From positions 31,434,001 to 31,498,000 of the forward strand of contig JBITNC010000001.1 of the NCBI GenBank assembly GCA_050084985.1: DNA of 64,000 nucleotides, in the 5' to 3' direction. Positions 43,000 to 53,600 of the stretch are shown here, piece after piece; position 1 is the first letter of the stretch; the number at the start of each line of letters is the position of its first letter. A program made the position numbers and the translations under genes. The stretch is from Nageia nagi. Its lineage: Eukaryota > Pinophyta. The notes under the pieces are model-generated. The model saw only the letters and a program-made list of their open reading frames with translations, had not been told where the DNA came from and did not search any database.

Positions 43000-43898
43000 A
43001 ATGTGAAATCGATAGAAAACATGAGGTGATCAGAAATTTTGTATTCAAAGTAAAAACAAAATATCATAACAATGAAAGATTCTACAAGCATTGATAAACA
43101 TTAATCATAAAACAAAATTGTAACAAACATTGCTAATACTAGAGATGGGTTGAGGAAACTTCCTTTGATATTACCTTGGGCATGCTTTCCCCTTGCATCT
43201 TTTTTTTTGATATATGAATGCCATAGAAGGTGATAGTCTGATATATCTAATAGTTTGATAACCTTGCCACAACACTGATGACTCATGACAACAAACCTAA
43301 CAACACACATACATAAGATGATGACCTTGATAGATGACCTAACCACACATGATGACTTGACGACAACTTGACAAGACCACATCACAAGATAAGACATGAT
43401 AACCATGACAACACACATGACCACACATGACTACACATTACCACACACAGGGGAGAGCTAAGTTCCACACAACTGCAATGGAAGCTAAGACTTCACACCA
43501 AGAGGTATGCTATAGTTGCATAAGAACTGAAACTTGCAAGATATATGGGAGCTGAAACTCCATGCTAAGAGGCATGATGAACTGATAAATGGGAGCTGGA
43601 ACTCCACCAAGAAGCATATGATAAACTATTGATAATCTGATGAATCTAGCCAAACTGATAAATCTAACCAAAATTGGGAGCTAGAACTCCACCAAGAGGC
43701 ATATAGGATCTTCAAACTAGCTACTTCTAACTTAAAGATAGGACCATGGGCAGCCCACTTCTCATGGATATGGAATGTGGGTGCTCCTCTTCTACCCTCA
43801 AATTGACTCTCAGATTTGGCTCTGTGACATCTACTCACATGATCATTCCTTTGTATACTTCACTACAACCCAGATGCACACATCGACCCGTAGGCCAC
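43000..43898 (-). repeat. Element I 3' region with degenerate repeats
   Basis: Between integrase and polypurine tract. Two low-complexity blocks: CA/ACACATGAC-rich at 43,270-43,445, and four or five loose copies of GGGAGCTGGAACTCCACCAAGAGGCATAT (near 43,470, 43,540, 43,590 and 43,677). Repeat-rich 3' regions are known for plant Tat elements. Confidence 0.65.
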
Positions 43899-44344
43899 CT
43901 AGATGTAATACTTCTTCAAATGCCTAGCATTGATGGGATTCTTGAGAATCTCCCCATCCAATGTAGATAACCTGTAAGCACCTCTACCAAATACTTCTAT
44001 AATAAGGTATGGTCCAACCCAATTTGGCTCAAACTTTCCCTTAAGCTCACCTTTGGCTATAGTATTGGAAATATTCTCCTGTAAGACCATATCTCCAACC
44101 TCAAAATCCTTAGGGACCACTCTCTTGCCATATGATCTTTTAATCCTCTGCTGATATGCTCTGAGGTGTTCTAATGCAGTGATTCTCTTTTCATCTAGTG
44201 CTTTAAGTTTATTCAATATTGCCTCCAAATATTGTGGTTCCTTCATCACATCCTTGAGTACAATCCTCAAAGATGGGATCTCAATCTCAAGAGGGATAAC
44301 TACCTCATCTCCAAACACAAGAGAGTATGGGGTAGCACCTGTTG
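43899..44344 (-). pseudogene. pol: Element I integrase C-terminal part
   Basis: Open for 139 codons on the minus strand: VFGDEVVIPLEIEIPSLR, a Lys/Arg-rich helix with AYQQRIKRSYGKRV, FEVGDMVLQE, then GKFEPNWVGPYLIIEVFGRG and YRLSTLDGE with NARHLKKYY at the end. This is the GPY/F module closing Tat-type integrases. Element K's insertion at 44,345-49,496 separates it from the catalytic core, otherwise the frame would continue. Confidence 0.88.
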
Positions 44345-44349
44345 CTATC
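44345..44349 (+). repeat. Element K target-site duplication, left
   Basis: CTATC, identical to 49,492-49,496. Confidence 0.95.
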
Positions 44350-44915
44350 TGTTAGAAAATGGAGACTAAATCAGCTAGAAAATAGAGAGCAGTTTCTTTC
44401 TCATTTAACACCAAATTTCAGTTGCCAAGAAGCCATGACACCTGGTTATCAGTTATAGAAGGGTTGGGGGTTACCTAACAACCTTCTTGATCCAACTTAG
44501 GTTTAAGTTGGGTTGGTTTGTACCTATAAATAAGAGGCTTGAGTTGAGGCATGTAATATGTAGTTTTGACAGCAATTGTGAAGTAGATTGTGATTGTAGT
44601 TTGATGTCTTATGTAGATAGTATGTGAGAGAGATTGTAGTGAGGCTTTATTGTAACTCCAAAGTGAAGGTTGTAGCAATATTATACTGTTGGTTCATTGC
44701 TTGGAGGACTTGAAGAATGATATGCAAAAGGGTTGAAAGCTTCTCCATGGATGTAGCCTACACTGGGTGAACCACGTTATCTCTTGTGTCTCTCTTGTGT
44801 GATTGATGTTCATGGTTGTTTGATTTTAGTAGTATGCTTAAATGTTGTTTCTTTTTACCAAGGACCAAAAGAATTGTGAATGCTCTTGCTTATATAAACT
44901 TATTAAATCCTAACA
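44350..44915 (+). repeat. Element K 5' LTR
   Basis: TGTTAGAAAATGG to AAATCCTAACA. TATA box TATAAATA at 44,525-44,532. Confidence 0.95.
44525..44532 (+). promoter_or_regulatory. TATA box of element K 5' LTR
   Basis: TATAAATA in CCTATAAATAAGAGG, conserved in the 3' LTR at 49,101-49,108. Confidence 0.75.
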
Positions 44916-44917
44916 AG

Positions 44918-44929
44918 TGGTATCAGAGC
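44918..44929 (+). promoter_or_regulatory. Primer-binding site of element K
   Basis: TGGTATCAGAGC, perfect match to the initiator-Met tRNA primer site, two bases after the LTR. Confidence 0.95.
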
Positions 44930-44993
44930 TTATTGTTGTGTTGGGATTTTGTTGGTGAATCTTGTGTGTAGATTGGAAACTAGGAAGAGCACT

Positions 44994-45740
44994 ATGGTAG
45001 AAGAAGGGAGGCTGAAGGTGGAAAGATTTAATGGGCAAGGTTTTCAGTTTTAGAAAATGCAAATGGAAGACTACCTCTACCAAAAGGATCTCTATCAACC
45101 TCTAGAAGATAAGAGTAAGAAACCCACTTCTATGAGTGATGAAGAATGGAACTTGTTGGATAGAAAGGCTTTGGGAGCTGTAAGACTTTGTTTAAGTTTT
45201 AGTGTACTTTCAATATTTCCAATGAAAAAACTACTAAAGGTGTAATGGATAAGCTTCTAAAATGTATGAAAAACCATCTACCTCAAACAAAGTATACTTA
45301 ATGAAGAAATTGTTTAGCATGAAGATGAACGAAGGTAGTTCAATTCAGGACCATGTTAATGAATTCAACACAATCACAAATCAATTAACTTCAGTAAGTT
45401 TAGAATTTGAAGATGAAGTAAGGGCTTTGTTAATTCTATGTTCACTTCCGGATAGTTGGAATAGCTTTGTTATGGCTGTTAGTAATTCTTCTCTAATGCA
45501 AAATTGATCTTTGATGAAGTTGTTGGAACAATTCTAAGTGAGGACATGAGGAGAAAGTCCATGGGAGAATGCTCCAATGCTGCTCTCATAGTAGAGGCAA
45601 GAGGAAGATCAAAGGAAAGAAGGAGAAGCAAGTCAAGAATCAAATCGGAAGGAAGGTCAAAATCAAAAGGTAAAACTAAATTGGAATGTTGGCATTATGG
45701 TAAAAAGGGTCACATTAAAAGGGATTGTTGGAATAGAAAA
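44994..45740 (+). pseudogene. gag: Element K gag remnant
   Basis: The ATG at 44,994 begins MVEEGRLKVERFNGQGFQF followed by a stop where copia gag usually has Trp. Then MQMEDYLYQKDLYQPL and SMSDEEWNLLDRKALGAVRL; two small frameshifts near 45,200-45,265; then YEKPSTSNKVYLMKKLFSMKM, HVNEFNTITNQL and LLILCSLPDSWNSFV. A Lys/Arg/Ser-rich linker leads to a zinc knuckle near 45,686, CWHYGKKGHIKRDCW, in which the second Cys is Tyr. This is the standard copia gag. Damaged by one stop and at least two frameshifts. Confidence 0.88.
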
Positions 45741-46230
45741 GGAAAAGAAAGTGAAAGTAGTAATTATAATAATGAAAGCACAAGTAACCAAGAGGCAAAT
45801 ATTGCTGGTGAATTAATTCAAGATGCTTTAATCATGTCTAATGAAAAGAATGATGATTATTGGGTTCTTGATTTGGGTGCTTCATATCATGCTACTCCAC
45901 ATAAGAACTATTTTTCAAATTACACACATGGTGACTTTGGTCAAGTATTTTTAGGTAATGAACACCCATGCAAGATTGTTGGTATTGGCAATATAACAAT
46001 GAAATTACCTAATGGAACACAATGGACTCTTAATGAAGCTAGACACATTCCAGATCTTAAAAGAAATCTTATATCAACAAGTAAATTGAATAAGGAGGGC
46101 TATGTGATGACATTTGGGGATGCTAGTTGGAAAGTAACTAAAGGTTCAATGGTATTTGCAAAGGGAAATTTGGTGGGGTCTCTTTATTTGCTCACAAATG
46201 TCTTTGATTATTCATTGAATCTTGTTTCAA
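45741..46230 (+). pseudogene. pol: Element K protease
   Basis: Part of an open stretch from 45,504 to 46,613. Contains DYWVLDLGASYHATPHKNYF near 45,858, the copia protease site, in which the usual Asp-Ser-Gly is Asp-Leu-Gly. Further on KIVGIGNITMKLPNGTQW and ARHIPDLKRNLISTSKL are the classic downstream words of copia protease. Continuous with gag and integrase as in other copia polyproteins. Confidence 0.88.
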
Positions 46231-47340
46231 TAGGCAATGATACATCACTATGGCATAATAGACTTGGACATATGAGTGAGAAAGGTATGAAAATGTTACA
46301 CTCTAATGGTTCACTCCCTAATCTTAAAGAAGTTGATTTAGGATTTTGTGAAGATTGTGTGTATGGAAAACAAAAAAGGGTTGATTTTCTTAAAGTTGGC
46401 AAAGAAAAGAAGAGTCACAAATTAGATCTTGTGCATACGGATGTGTGGGGTCCTACACAGGTTTGCTCACTTGGAGGCTCATCTTATTTTTCACTTTTAT
46501 TGATGATTGTACTAGAAAGACATGGGTATACTGTATTAAAAAGAAATCTGATGTGTTTGAAACATTTAAGAAGTGGAAGGCATTGGTTGAGAATGAAACT
46601 AATTCTAAGTTGAAATGTCTTAAGTTCGATAATGGTGGGGAATTTTGCAATAATGAGTTTGGTTCATTTTGTTCACACAATGGCATTAGAAGGATTAAGG
46701 TGGTCCCTAGAACTCCACAGGAAAATGGGGTTGCAGAAAGAATGAATAGGACTATCTTAGAAAGGGCTAGAAGTATGAGGATACATGCTAGGTTTCCTTT
46801 GAATCTTTGGGCTGATGCTATTGACACTGCTGTTTACTTGATTAATAGGGGTCCATCTATGGCTTTAGATGGAGGCATTCCAGAGGAGATGTGGACAAGA
46901 AAAAAGGTGAATTACTCATTCTTGAGAGTCTTTGGTTGTGAGGCTTTTGTACATGTTGATAAAGAGGATAGAAAGAAACTTGATGCAAAATCACAAAAAT
47001 GCTATCTTGTTGGATATGGTGTTAATGATTTGGGATATAGGTTATGGGATGTTGATAACCATAAAATCATTAGAAGTAGAGATGTTGTATTCAATGAGAA
47101 AAGCATGTATAAAGATAGATTGCAAAAGGTTGAGGAACCTAAGTTTGTATCTCTAGAAGATGTTGATCAATATAAGGATCCTGTTAATAATAATGATCAA
47201 GCACCTCCACCACAAACACCTCAAACTTTGTCACTAAGAAGATCCTCAAGGATTAGTAAACCTCCTAATGATACTCTTCTACTCTTTATCATATTCTTTA
47301 TACTGATGGTGGTGAACCTGAATGTTTTGATGAAGCTATG
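46231..47340 (+). pseudogene. pol: Element K integrase
   Basis: Zinc domain: LWHNRLGHMSEKGMKML (two His) and CEDCVYGKQKRV (two Cys). Core: first Asp at HTDVWGP near 46,436; a frameshift near 46,490 moves to the frame of 46,445-47,377; second Asp at KFDNGGEF (46,625); Glu at TPQENGVAERMNRTILERAR (46,710). Then FGCEAFVHVDKEDRKKLD and CYLVGY, and the RRSSRISKPP end that precedes RT in copia. Apart from the frameshift the domain is well preserved. Confidence 0.9.
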
Positions 47341-48235
47341 TAGGGTGATACACAGATTAAGTGGGAGCATGCTATGAAGGAGGAGATGGACTCCTTACTC
47401 AAGAATTAGACTTGGAGTTTGGTTGAGCTTCCAGAGGGTAAGAAGGCACTTACTAACAAATGGGTGTATAGGATAAAGGAGGAGGTAGATGGGTGACAAA
47501 GGTACAAAGCAAGACTTGTAGTAAAAGGTTTTGAACAGAAAAAAGGTATCGATTATGATGAGATTTTTTCTCCAGTTATTAAAATGACCTTGATTAGAGC
47601 AATATTGAGTCTTATTGCTACTAAAAAATTTGTTTCTTGAACAACTGGATGTAAAGATAGCTTTTCTTCATGGGGATTTAGAGGAGGATATTTATATGCA
47701 TCAACCCAAAGGTTTTGAGGTCAAAGGTAAAGAAGGGTATGTATGTAAATTGGAAAAAAGCTTTACAGTTTGAAGCAAGCACCTAGGCAATGGTATCATA
47801 AGTTTGACACTTTCATGATAACAAATGAATTTGTAAGATGTCAATCTGGTCATTATGTATATGTAAAGAAGACAACAATGGCAACTATGTAATCTTGCTT
47901 TTATATGTTGATGATATGTTGGTAGCAGGATCTAGTATGTAGGATATTGTTGATCTTAAGAAAAAGTTGGCTGATATTTTTGAAATGAAAGATTTGGGTG
48001 AAGCTAAACAAATCCTTGGAATGAAAATAACAAGAGATAAACAAAACCACTTTCTTAGACTAAGTCAAGAAGATTATATTGATAAGGTTATTAAAAGGTT
48101 CAATATGAAAGATGCAAAATCTATAACTACACCATTGGTAAAGCATTTTAAACTCACCAAACATTTATGTCCTAAGATAGATAAGGAAAAGGAGTACATG
48201 ACTAAGGTTCCTTATGCTTCACGGTTGGAAGTTTA
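47341..48235 (+). pseudogene. pol: Element K reverse transcriptase
   Basis: WEHAMKEEMDSLLKN and TNKWVYRIKEEVDG at the start; [20 protein letters not shown] and [29 protein letters not shown]; the polymerase box LLYVDDMLVAG near 47,901 with both Asp kept; then an open stretch MADIFEMKDLGEAKQILGMKI from 47,967. Stops at 47,407, 47,494 and 47,941 and frameshifts near 47,630 and 47,760-47,890 disable it. Confidence 0.9.
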
Positions 48236-48870
48236 ATGTATGCAATGGTGTGCACTAGACCAAATATAGCATAAGTAGTGGGAGTGGTTAGTAGATTCAT
48301 GAACAATCTAGGAAAAGGGCATTGGGAAGCAATTAAATGGATCCTTAGGTATTTAAAGGGTACTTCTCATTACTCTTTATGTTTTGGTGGATCTAACTCT
48401 TATTTGCAAGGTTATGTTGACTCTAACATGGCAGGTGATATAGATGGTGGGAGAAGCACTACAGGATATGTGTTTACCATTGGAAGTACAGTGGTTAGTT
48501 GGATTTCAAAGCTTCAATAGGTTGTGGCTCTCTCCACTACTGAGGTAGAGTATGTTACGATCACAAAGGTGAGTAAAGAATTGATTTGGTTGAAGAGATT
48601 GATGGAGAAACTGGGAAAGGTGTAGGAGGATGCAAAGCTATGGAGCGATAGCCAAAGTGCTATTCATCTTACAAAGAACTCAGCCTACCATTCAAGAACC
48701 AAGCATATCAAATTGAGGTACCACTTCATCAGGATACCGTTGGAGGATGGTTTAGTCAGTTTGGGGAAGATTCACACGTCTCAAAATCCTATGAACATGT
48801 TCACTAAAGTTGTTACAAAGGAGAAGTTGGGCTCTTGCTCAACTTGGATTGGTCTTAAGGAGTAAAGGCC
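48236..48870 (+). pseudogene. pol: Element K RNase H
   Basis: From CTRPNIA near 48,250: SRFMNNLGKGHWEAIKWILR, YLKGTSHYSLCFG, GYVDSNMAGDIDGGRSTTGYV, VSWISKLQ, ALSTTEVEYV, LIWLKRLMEKLG, LWSDSQSAIHLTKNSAYHSR and HIKLRYHFIR. These are the copia RNase H words in order, with Asp (YVDSNMAGD), Glu (TTEVEY) and Asp (SDSQSA) present. Stops at 48,520 and 48,625. Followed by the polypurine tract. Confidence 0.9.
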
Positions 48871-48914
48871 AAAATGAGAAGCTTTTGAGCCTTGTTGTAG
48901 AGGAAGAAGTCTCC

Positions 48915-48925
48915 AAGTGGAAGAT
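48915..48925 (+). promoter_or_regulatory. Polypurine tract of element K
   Basis: AAGTGGAAGAT directly before the 3' LTR. Confidence 0.82.
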
Positions 48926-49491
48926 TGTTAGAAAATGGAGACTACAACTGGCTAGAAAATAGAGAGCAGTTTCTTTCTCGTTTAACACCAAATTTAGTTG
49001 CCAAGAAGCCATGACACCTAGTTATCAGTTATAGAAGGGTTGGGGGTTACCTAACAACCTTCCTGATCCAACTTGGGTTTAAGTTGGGTTGGTTTGTACC
49101 TATAAATAAGAGGCTTGAGTTGAGGCATGTAATATGTAGTTTTGACAGCAATTGTGAAGTAGATTATGATTGTAGTTTGATGTCTTATGTAGATAGTATG
49201 TGAGAGAGATTGTAGTGAGGCTTTATTGTAACTCCAAAGTGAAGGTTGTAGCAAGATTATACTGCTGGTTTGTTGCTTGGAGGACTTAAAGAATGATATG
49301 CAAAAGGGTTGAAAGCTTCTCCATAGATGTAGCCCACACTGGGTGAACCACGTTATCTCTTGTGTCTCTCTTGTGTGATTGATGTTCATGGTTGTTTGAT
49401 TTCAGTAGTATCCTTAAATGTTGTTTCTTTTTGCCAAGGACCAGAAGAATTGTGAATGCTCTTGCTTATATAAACTTATTAAATCCTAACA
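48926..49491 (+). repeat. Element K 3' LTR
   Basis: 566 bp, same length as the 5' LTR; followed by CTATC. Confidence 0.95.
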
Positions 49492-49496
49492 CTATC

Positions 49497-50340
49497 CTTT
49501 TGCTTATCCTATATGCCCATAAAGTGTAAGGTAATTGCTCATGCCAATCCTTCCCATTCTTCTTGATATTCTTGGCTAATATCCTTTTGATCATCTTATT
49601 TGTAGCTTCAGCCTGCCCATTACCTTGAGGGTAGTAAACTAAAGAAAATCTCTACTCAATCTTCATTTTCTGGCAAAATTCCTTGATATCCTTACCTGTG
49701 AAGTTAGCCCCATTGTCCATAACCAACCTTTGTGGTATGCCAAACCTACAAATGATGTATTCCTTGATGAACTTGATCACATGCTTCTGTATAGCTATTT
49801 TTAAAGGGATAGCCTCAACCCATTTTGTATAATATTCTATAGCAACTAAGATAAACTTATGCCCCTCACTAGATGGTGGGTTAATAACACCCATGAAATC
49901 CATAGCCCACATAGAGAAAGGTCATGGTGATGTAACATAGTTCAATTCTTGAGTTGGTGTAAGCTCAAGATGTGCATGCCTTTGACATTGCTCACACTTC
50001 TTGACATGCTCAAAATAGTCATGCTCCATGGTAGGCCACCAATAACCATCCTAATTAGCTTGCCAAAAACTGATCTCCCATTAAAATGCCCCCCACATGC
50101 CCCCCCATGGGCATGCTCTAATACTATCACAATTTCCTCAATAAGAAGGCACCTTAAAAGAATACCATTAAATGACCTTTTGTAAAGCACATCACCGATG
50201 ATAGCGTACCTAGTTGCAAGCCTCTTTATTCTGATTTGCTCTTGCTTATCAAAAATAGTATCGATAAAATCATCCTTCAAAAATCTATAGATATGTTGGT
50301 ACCATGGAATCTCCTCATACCCAACTCTTTGGACCACACA
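49497..50340 (-). pseudogene. pol: Element I integrase zinc domain and core
   Basis: From 50,337 downward: WYQHIYRFLKDDFID, ATRYAIIGDVLYKRSFNGIL, then HAHGGACGGHFNGRS (His residues) and, in another frame, a Cys pair near 49,990. The core frame 49,912-49,652 has MWAMDFMGVI (first Asp), ILVAIEYYTKWVEAIPL and LVMDNGANFTGKDI (second Asp). Beyond a stop, GNGQAEATNKMIKRIL near 49,615 holds the catalytic Glu, followed by the K insertion. Integrase of Tat/Athila type; damaged by shifts at 50,150 and 49,650. Confidence 0.88.
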
Positions 50341-50419
50341 TATTGCACTTTCCTTGGTAGTGGATGAATTTTCTAGGTTTTGATGGTGAAGCTAGTTTCT
50401 TTGTCCCCAACTTCCAATG

Positions 50420-50830
50420 GTATAAGCGATGCCGCACTTGCCATTGCATATGCTAGTCTGTTGCTACTCCTTAGGACACTTTCCAATTGATATCCTTTGA
50501 AATGTGTGAGTAACTTGATAATGTAATCCCTATAAGGGATAAGCTTTTCATCTTTGGTCTTGTAAACCTTGTTGACCTGCTTAACTATTAGCTATGAATC
50601 TCCATAAATATGTATCCGTGAAATACCAATTTCTATAGCTACCTTCAAGCCCAATATAAGAGCTTCATATTCCACCATATTGTTAGTGCATTCAAATGAT
50701 AATTTGTAGGACATAGGAATGATGTCATTCTACAAGGATATTAACACAATTCCCACTCCTGATCCAAGCATACACCTGGACCCATCAAAGTATAACTTCC
50801 AAGGTTTAGATTCTCTTGGAAATGGAATGC
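50420..50830 (-). pseudogene. pol: Element I second RNase H (archaeal-like type)
   Basis: Minus-strand text WKLYFDGSRCMLGSGVGIVL near 50,805 (first Asp), MVEYEALILGLKVAIEIGI near 50,680 (Glu), IHIYGDSQLIV near 50,610 with a stop in place of one Gln (second Asp), and LIPYRDYIIKLLTHFKGYQL near 50,550. This matches the extra RNase H found only in Tat-lineage plant elements, in addition to the normal domain at 50,985-51,480. The catalytic acidic residues are intact in what I can read. Confidence 0.83.
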
Positions 50831-51480
50831 CAGTAGTCCTATCATGGTCATAAATAGGCTATGGGTGGTCCTTCTCTACAACCTCTACCATATCTATTAA
50901 TGCACATTCATCCTTGAATTCTTCTCTGTGCTCTGTACTATCCCCTGTGGGGAATTCTGCAACAAAATCTATGATTGCCTATCCTTTAACTGATTTTTGC
51001 TTAACAAATTTGAGATCAAATTCTTGAAGTAACATGACCCATTTTACTACTCTTCCATCAAGGCAAGGCTTTGACATTAAGTACCTCAATGGATCTACCT
51101 ATGTAAGCACATGTGTAGTGCTATTGATCATGTAATGTTGTAACCTTTCAGTAGCAAACACCACACATTGACATAACTTCTCAATAGGAGTGTATCTAGT
51201 CTCATAATCCTTCAATGTCCTGCTGATAAAATAGATAGCCCTCTATTTACCATCTTCCTCCTTCTTAGCAAGCATTACTCCAAATGCATGCTCTATAGCT
51301 GAAACATAAAGCCAAAGGGGTTCTCCATGCCTATATGGAGCTAACACTGGCAGGTGTAACAAATATTCTTTTATCTTATCAAATGACTCTTGACATTTAT
51401 CATCCCATTTAAACTCAACATCTTTCTTAAGTAAATGAGACATAGGAGCTATCTTGTCTGTTAATTGACATATAAATCTT
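50831..51480 (-). pseudogene. pol: Element I first RNase H and connection
   Basis: Frame 51,443-51,243 is MSHLLKKDVEFKWDDKCQESFDKIK, LLHLPVLAPY and LWLYVSAIEHAFGVMLAKKEEDGK; it continues beyond a stop as RAIYFISRTLKDYETRYTPIEKLC, HYMINSTTHVL and DGRVVKWVMLLQEFDLKFV. These are the RT connection and RNase H of gypsy RT. The first catalytic Asp is replaced by Val-Ser (LYVSA). Three stops. Confidence 0.85.
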
Positions 51481-51485
51481 TTAAT

Positions 51486-52330
51486 GGCCTATATTTTACC
51501 TTGTAAACTCCTTAATTGCTTGAGATTTGTTGGAGGTACCATTTCTATGATGGCTTTGATCTTTTTGGGATCCACTTCCACACCTCTCCTTGAGACAATA
51601 TGTCCCAAGAGTTTTCCTGATGACACACCAAATACACACTTCTGTGGCTTAACTCTTAACTTGTACTGTCTCATCCTCTCAAATACTACTTTCAAATCTT
51701 GAACATGATCTTCTTTGTTCTTGGATTTTATCAAAATGTCATCAACATATACCTCAACTGTCTTATGAATGAAATCATGGAACATAGCTGTCATGGCTCT
51801 TTGGTATGTAGCTCTTACATTCTTGAGACCAAATGGCATTACCTTGTAGAAAACGTTGCCCCAAGGTGTTCTAAAAGTTATTTAATGTTGATCACTCTCT
51901 TTGATTTTGATCTAATTATATCCTAAAAAGCCATCCATAAATGACAACATTTGATATCCTGCTAAATTGTCAATGATTATATCTATGTTAGGCAATGGAA
52001 AATCATCTTTTGGATAAGCCTTGTTAAGATCCCTAAAATTAGTACACACTCTAATTTCACCTGTAGGCTTCTTAACTAGAACTATATTTGCCATCCATTC
52101 TGAGTAGTCTATGGATCTTATGAATCCAACTTCTAGCAATTTCTCTATTTCCTTCTTCGCAAGCAATGAAACCTGAAAAGGCATTTTTCATGGCTTTTGT
52201 TTTACTGGCATTGCCCCTTTTTGAACCACCAGGTTATGAACCATAAAATTCTCATCTAACCCTAGCATATCTTTATAATACCAGGCAAATAGCTCAAAAT
52301 AATTATGAAAAGACTAAACTAATTCATTCT
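51486..52330 (-). pseudogene. pol: Element I reverse transcriptase
   Basis: From 52,184: PFQVSLLAKKEIEKLLEVGF, VLVKKPTGEIRVCTNFRDLN, YPKDDFPLPNIDIIID and SFMDGFLGYN with first catalytic Asp in SFMDG; after a frame change MPFGLKNVRATYQRAM, VEVYVDDILIKSK with both Asp of YVDD, MRQYKLRVKPQKCVFGV and LGHIVSRRGVEVDP. All seven RT blocks are recognisable. Stops at 51,910 and 51,485. The RDLNKAYPKDDFPLP word is typical of Tat/Athila. Confidence 0.9.
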
Positions 52331-52930
52331 ACAATGGTGCCTCAAGAAGCTTACCCATTTTTAGTATTCACGGTATCTCTTGAGAGCTAATATTAACTTC
52401 TTCAATTTCTTCATTCAACCAAGTAACCTTAGCTTCTAATGGTAAAGGGAATGGTAACTCTCCTAATCCCTCAATCTTGTCATCTCTGGTTTCCTCGAAA
52501 TAAGCATGTATATCTGGATAATGCATTTGAATTCTCTTTTTGTGCCTTATTGGATATTCTATTCTAGCACCTAATACTTCTAAAAAGGTGTCATCATTCT
52601 AAAATATATCTATAGTGTGTATAGCATCTTCCTCATCAATTTTGTAATCAATTACATAACAATTGCTTACCCACTCATCGATCTGCACTATTTTTGAAAT
52701 TCTATCCTCACAAACGTGATCACCACCTTGATATGGAATTATACTTGATTGGTTTTTTCTCCATTTCTTCCCTAGAAGAAGACCGTTGGCTATCCCCTAT
52801 CACTAGAAAAGGAGCACAGGCATTCTTCTTCCTGACCTTGTTGCTGTTCATTGAAGCTTCCATCTAAACTGATTTCATTAACATTCATGATAACATATGA
52901 ACCTATCCCGATATCCATCACATTAATTTT
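52331..52930 (-). pseudogene. pol: Element I protease-RT linker
   Basis: Several frames with SFHNYFELFAWYYKDMLGLD near 52,320 and NVNEISLDGSF near 52,880. The FAW--DMPGLD word is the known lead-in to RT in Tat elements. Acidic text in between has no motif I can name. Confidence 0.65.
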
Positions 52931-53600
52931 CTATAATGCTTTCCTGTAAATCTGATCATTCCTAGCTAGAAGGGTTTTATCTTCCACATCACATGGAACA
53001 AATCTCTCTAGGAGGATAAAGTTACACTGCTTGGCCATCTGTTCATCTACCTCAACCTTATAGACATTCCTCTCAAAACAAAATTTAAAACACCTATGTA
53101 ACATTGATGCCACTCCATCCATATCATCTATCCAAGGTCTTCCAAGAATCAATTAGAATGAAGGCTTTCCTTCTGTGATATAAAATAGAGTGTCAAGCAC
53201 TTTATTACCAACCTTGATTGGTAATGTGATAATTCCTACACATCTTCTAGGTATGCCGTCAAATCCCTTAACTCTCATGGTAGTCTCTTCTCTTGGAGGT
53301 AGCATATCTGGATCAAATTGCTCTAATAGATGAGTGGTAACAATATTCAGGGTTGCCCCACCATCTATCAATGACCTTTTAATTGTTATTTGAAAGGCAG
53401 CCACCTCAATGAACAAAGGTGGATAAAGCTTAGTGATGTCCTTACTAGGCTTCTCGCTAGGGTAAAATGCAATAACTTCCCCTTTACCCCAAATCTCTAC
53501 CTTTTTTGCAAAAGTAGCAATAGAAATATTTTGATCTATCTGACTATTCCTAAAAACTTTATTCATCATCTCCCTATGAGGTGCTAAAATTTGAAGTAAC
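52931..53600 (-). pseudogene. pol: Element I protease
   Basis: Within frame 53,806-53,153: AFQITIKRSLIDGGATLNIV near 53,390, where the Asp-Ser-Gly triad is Asp-Gly-Gly; GFDGIPRRCVGIITLPI; FYITEGKPSF followed by a stop and, in the same frame, ILGRPWIDDMDGVASMLH at 53,152, the closing word of this protease type. One stop separates the halves. Confidence 0.82.

Larger units (their letters stand above)
44350..49491 (+). mobile_element. Element K: Ty1/copia retrotransposon inserted in element I integrase
   Basis: Two LTRs of exactly 566 bp, perfect TSD CTATC, perfect initiator-Met primer site, polypurine tract, and copia gene order gag, protease, integrase, RT, RNase H on the plus strand. About 20 differences between LTRs by eye (3.5%), mostly transitions. 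Several stops and frameshifts in pol. It is the most complete autonomous-type element in the window. Confidence 0.95.

Noticed and set aside
46453-46827. 124-codon minus-strand frame
   Set aside because: Antisense shadow of the copia integrase.
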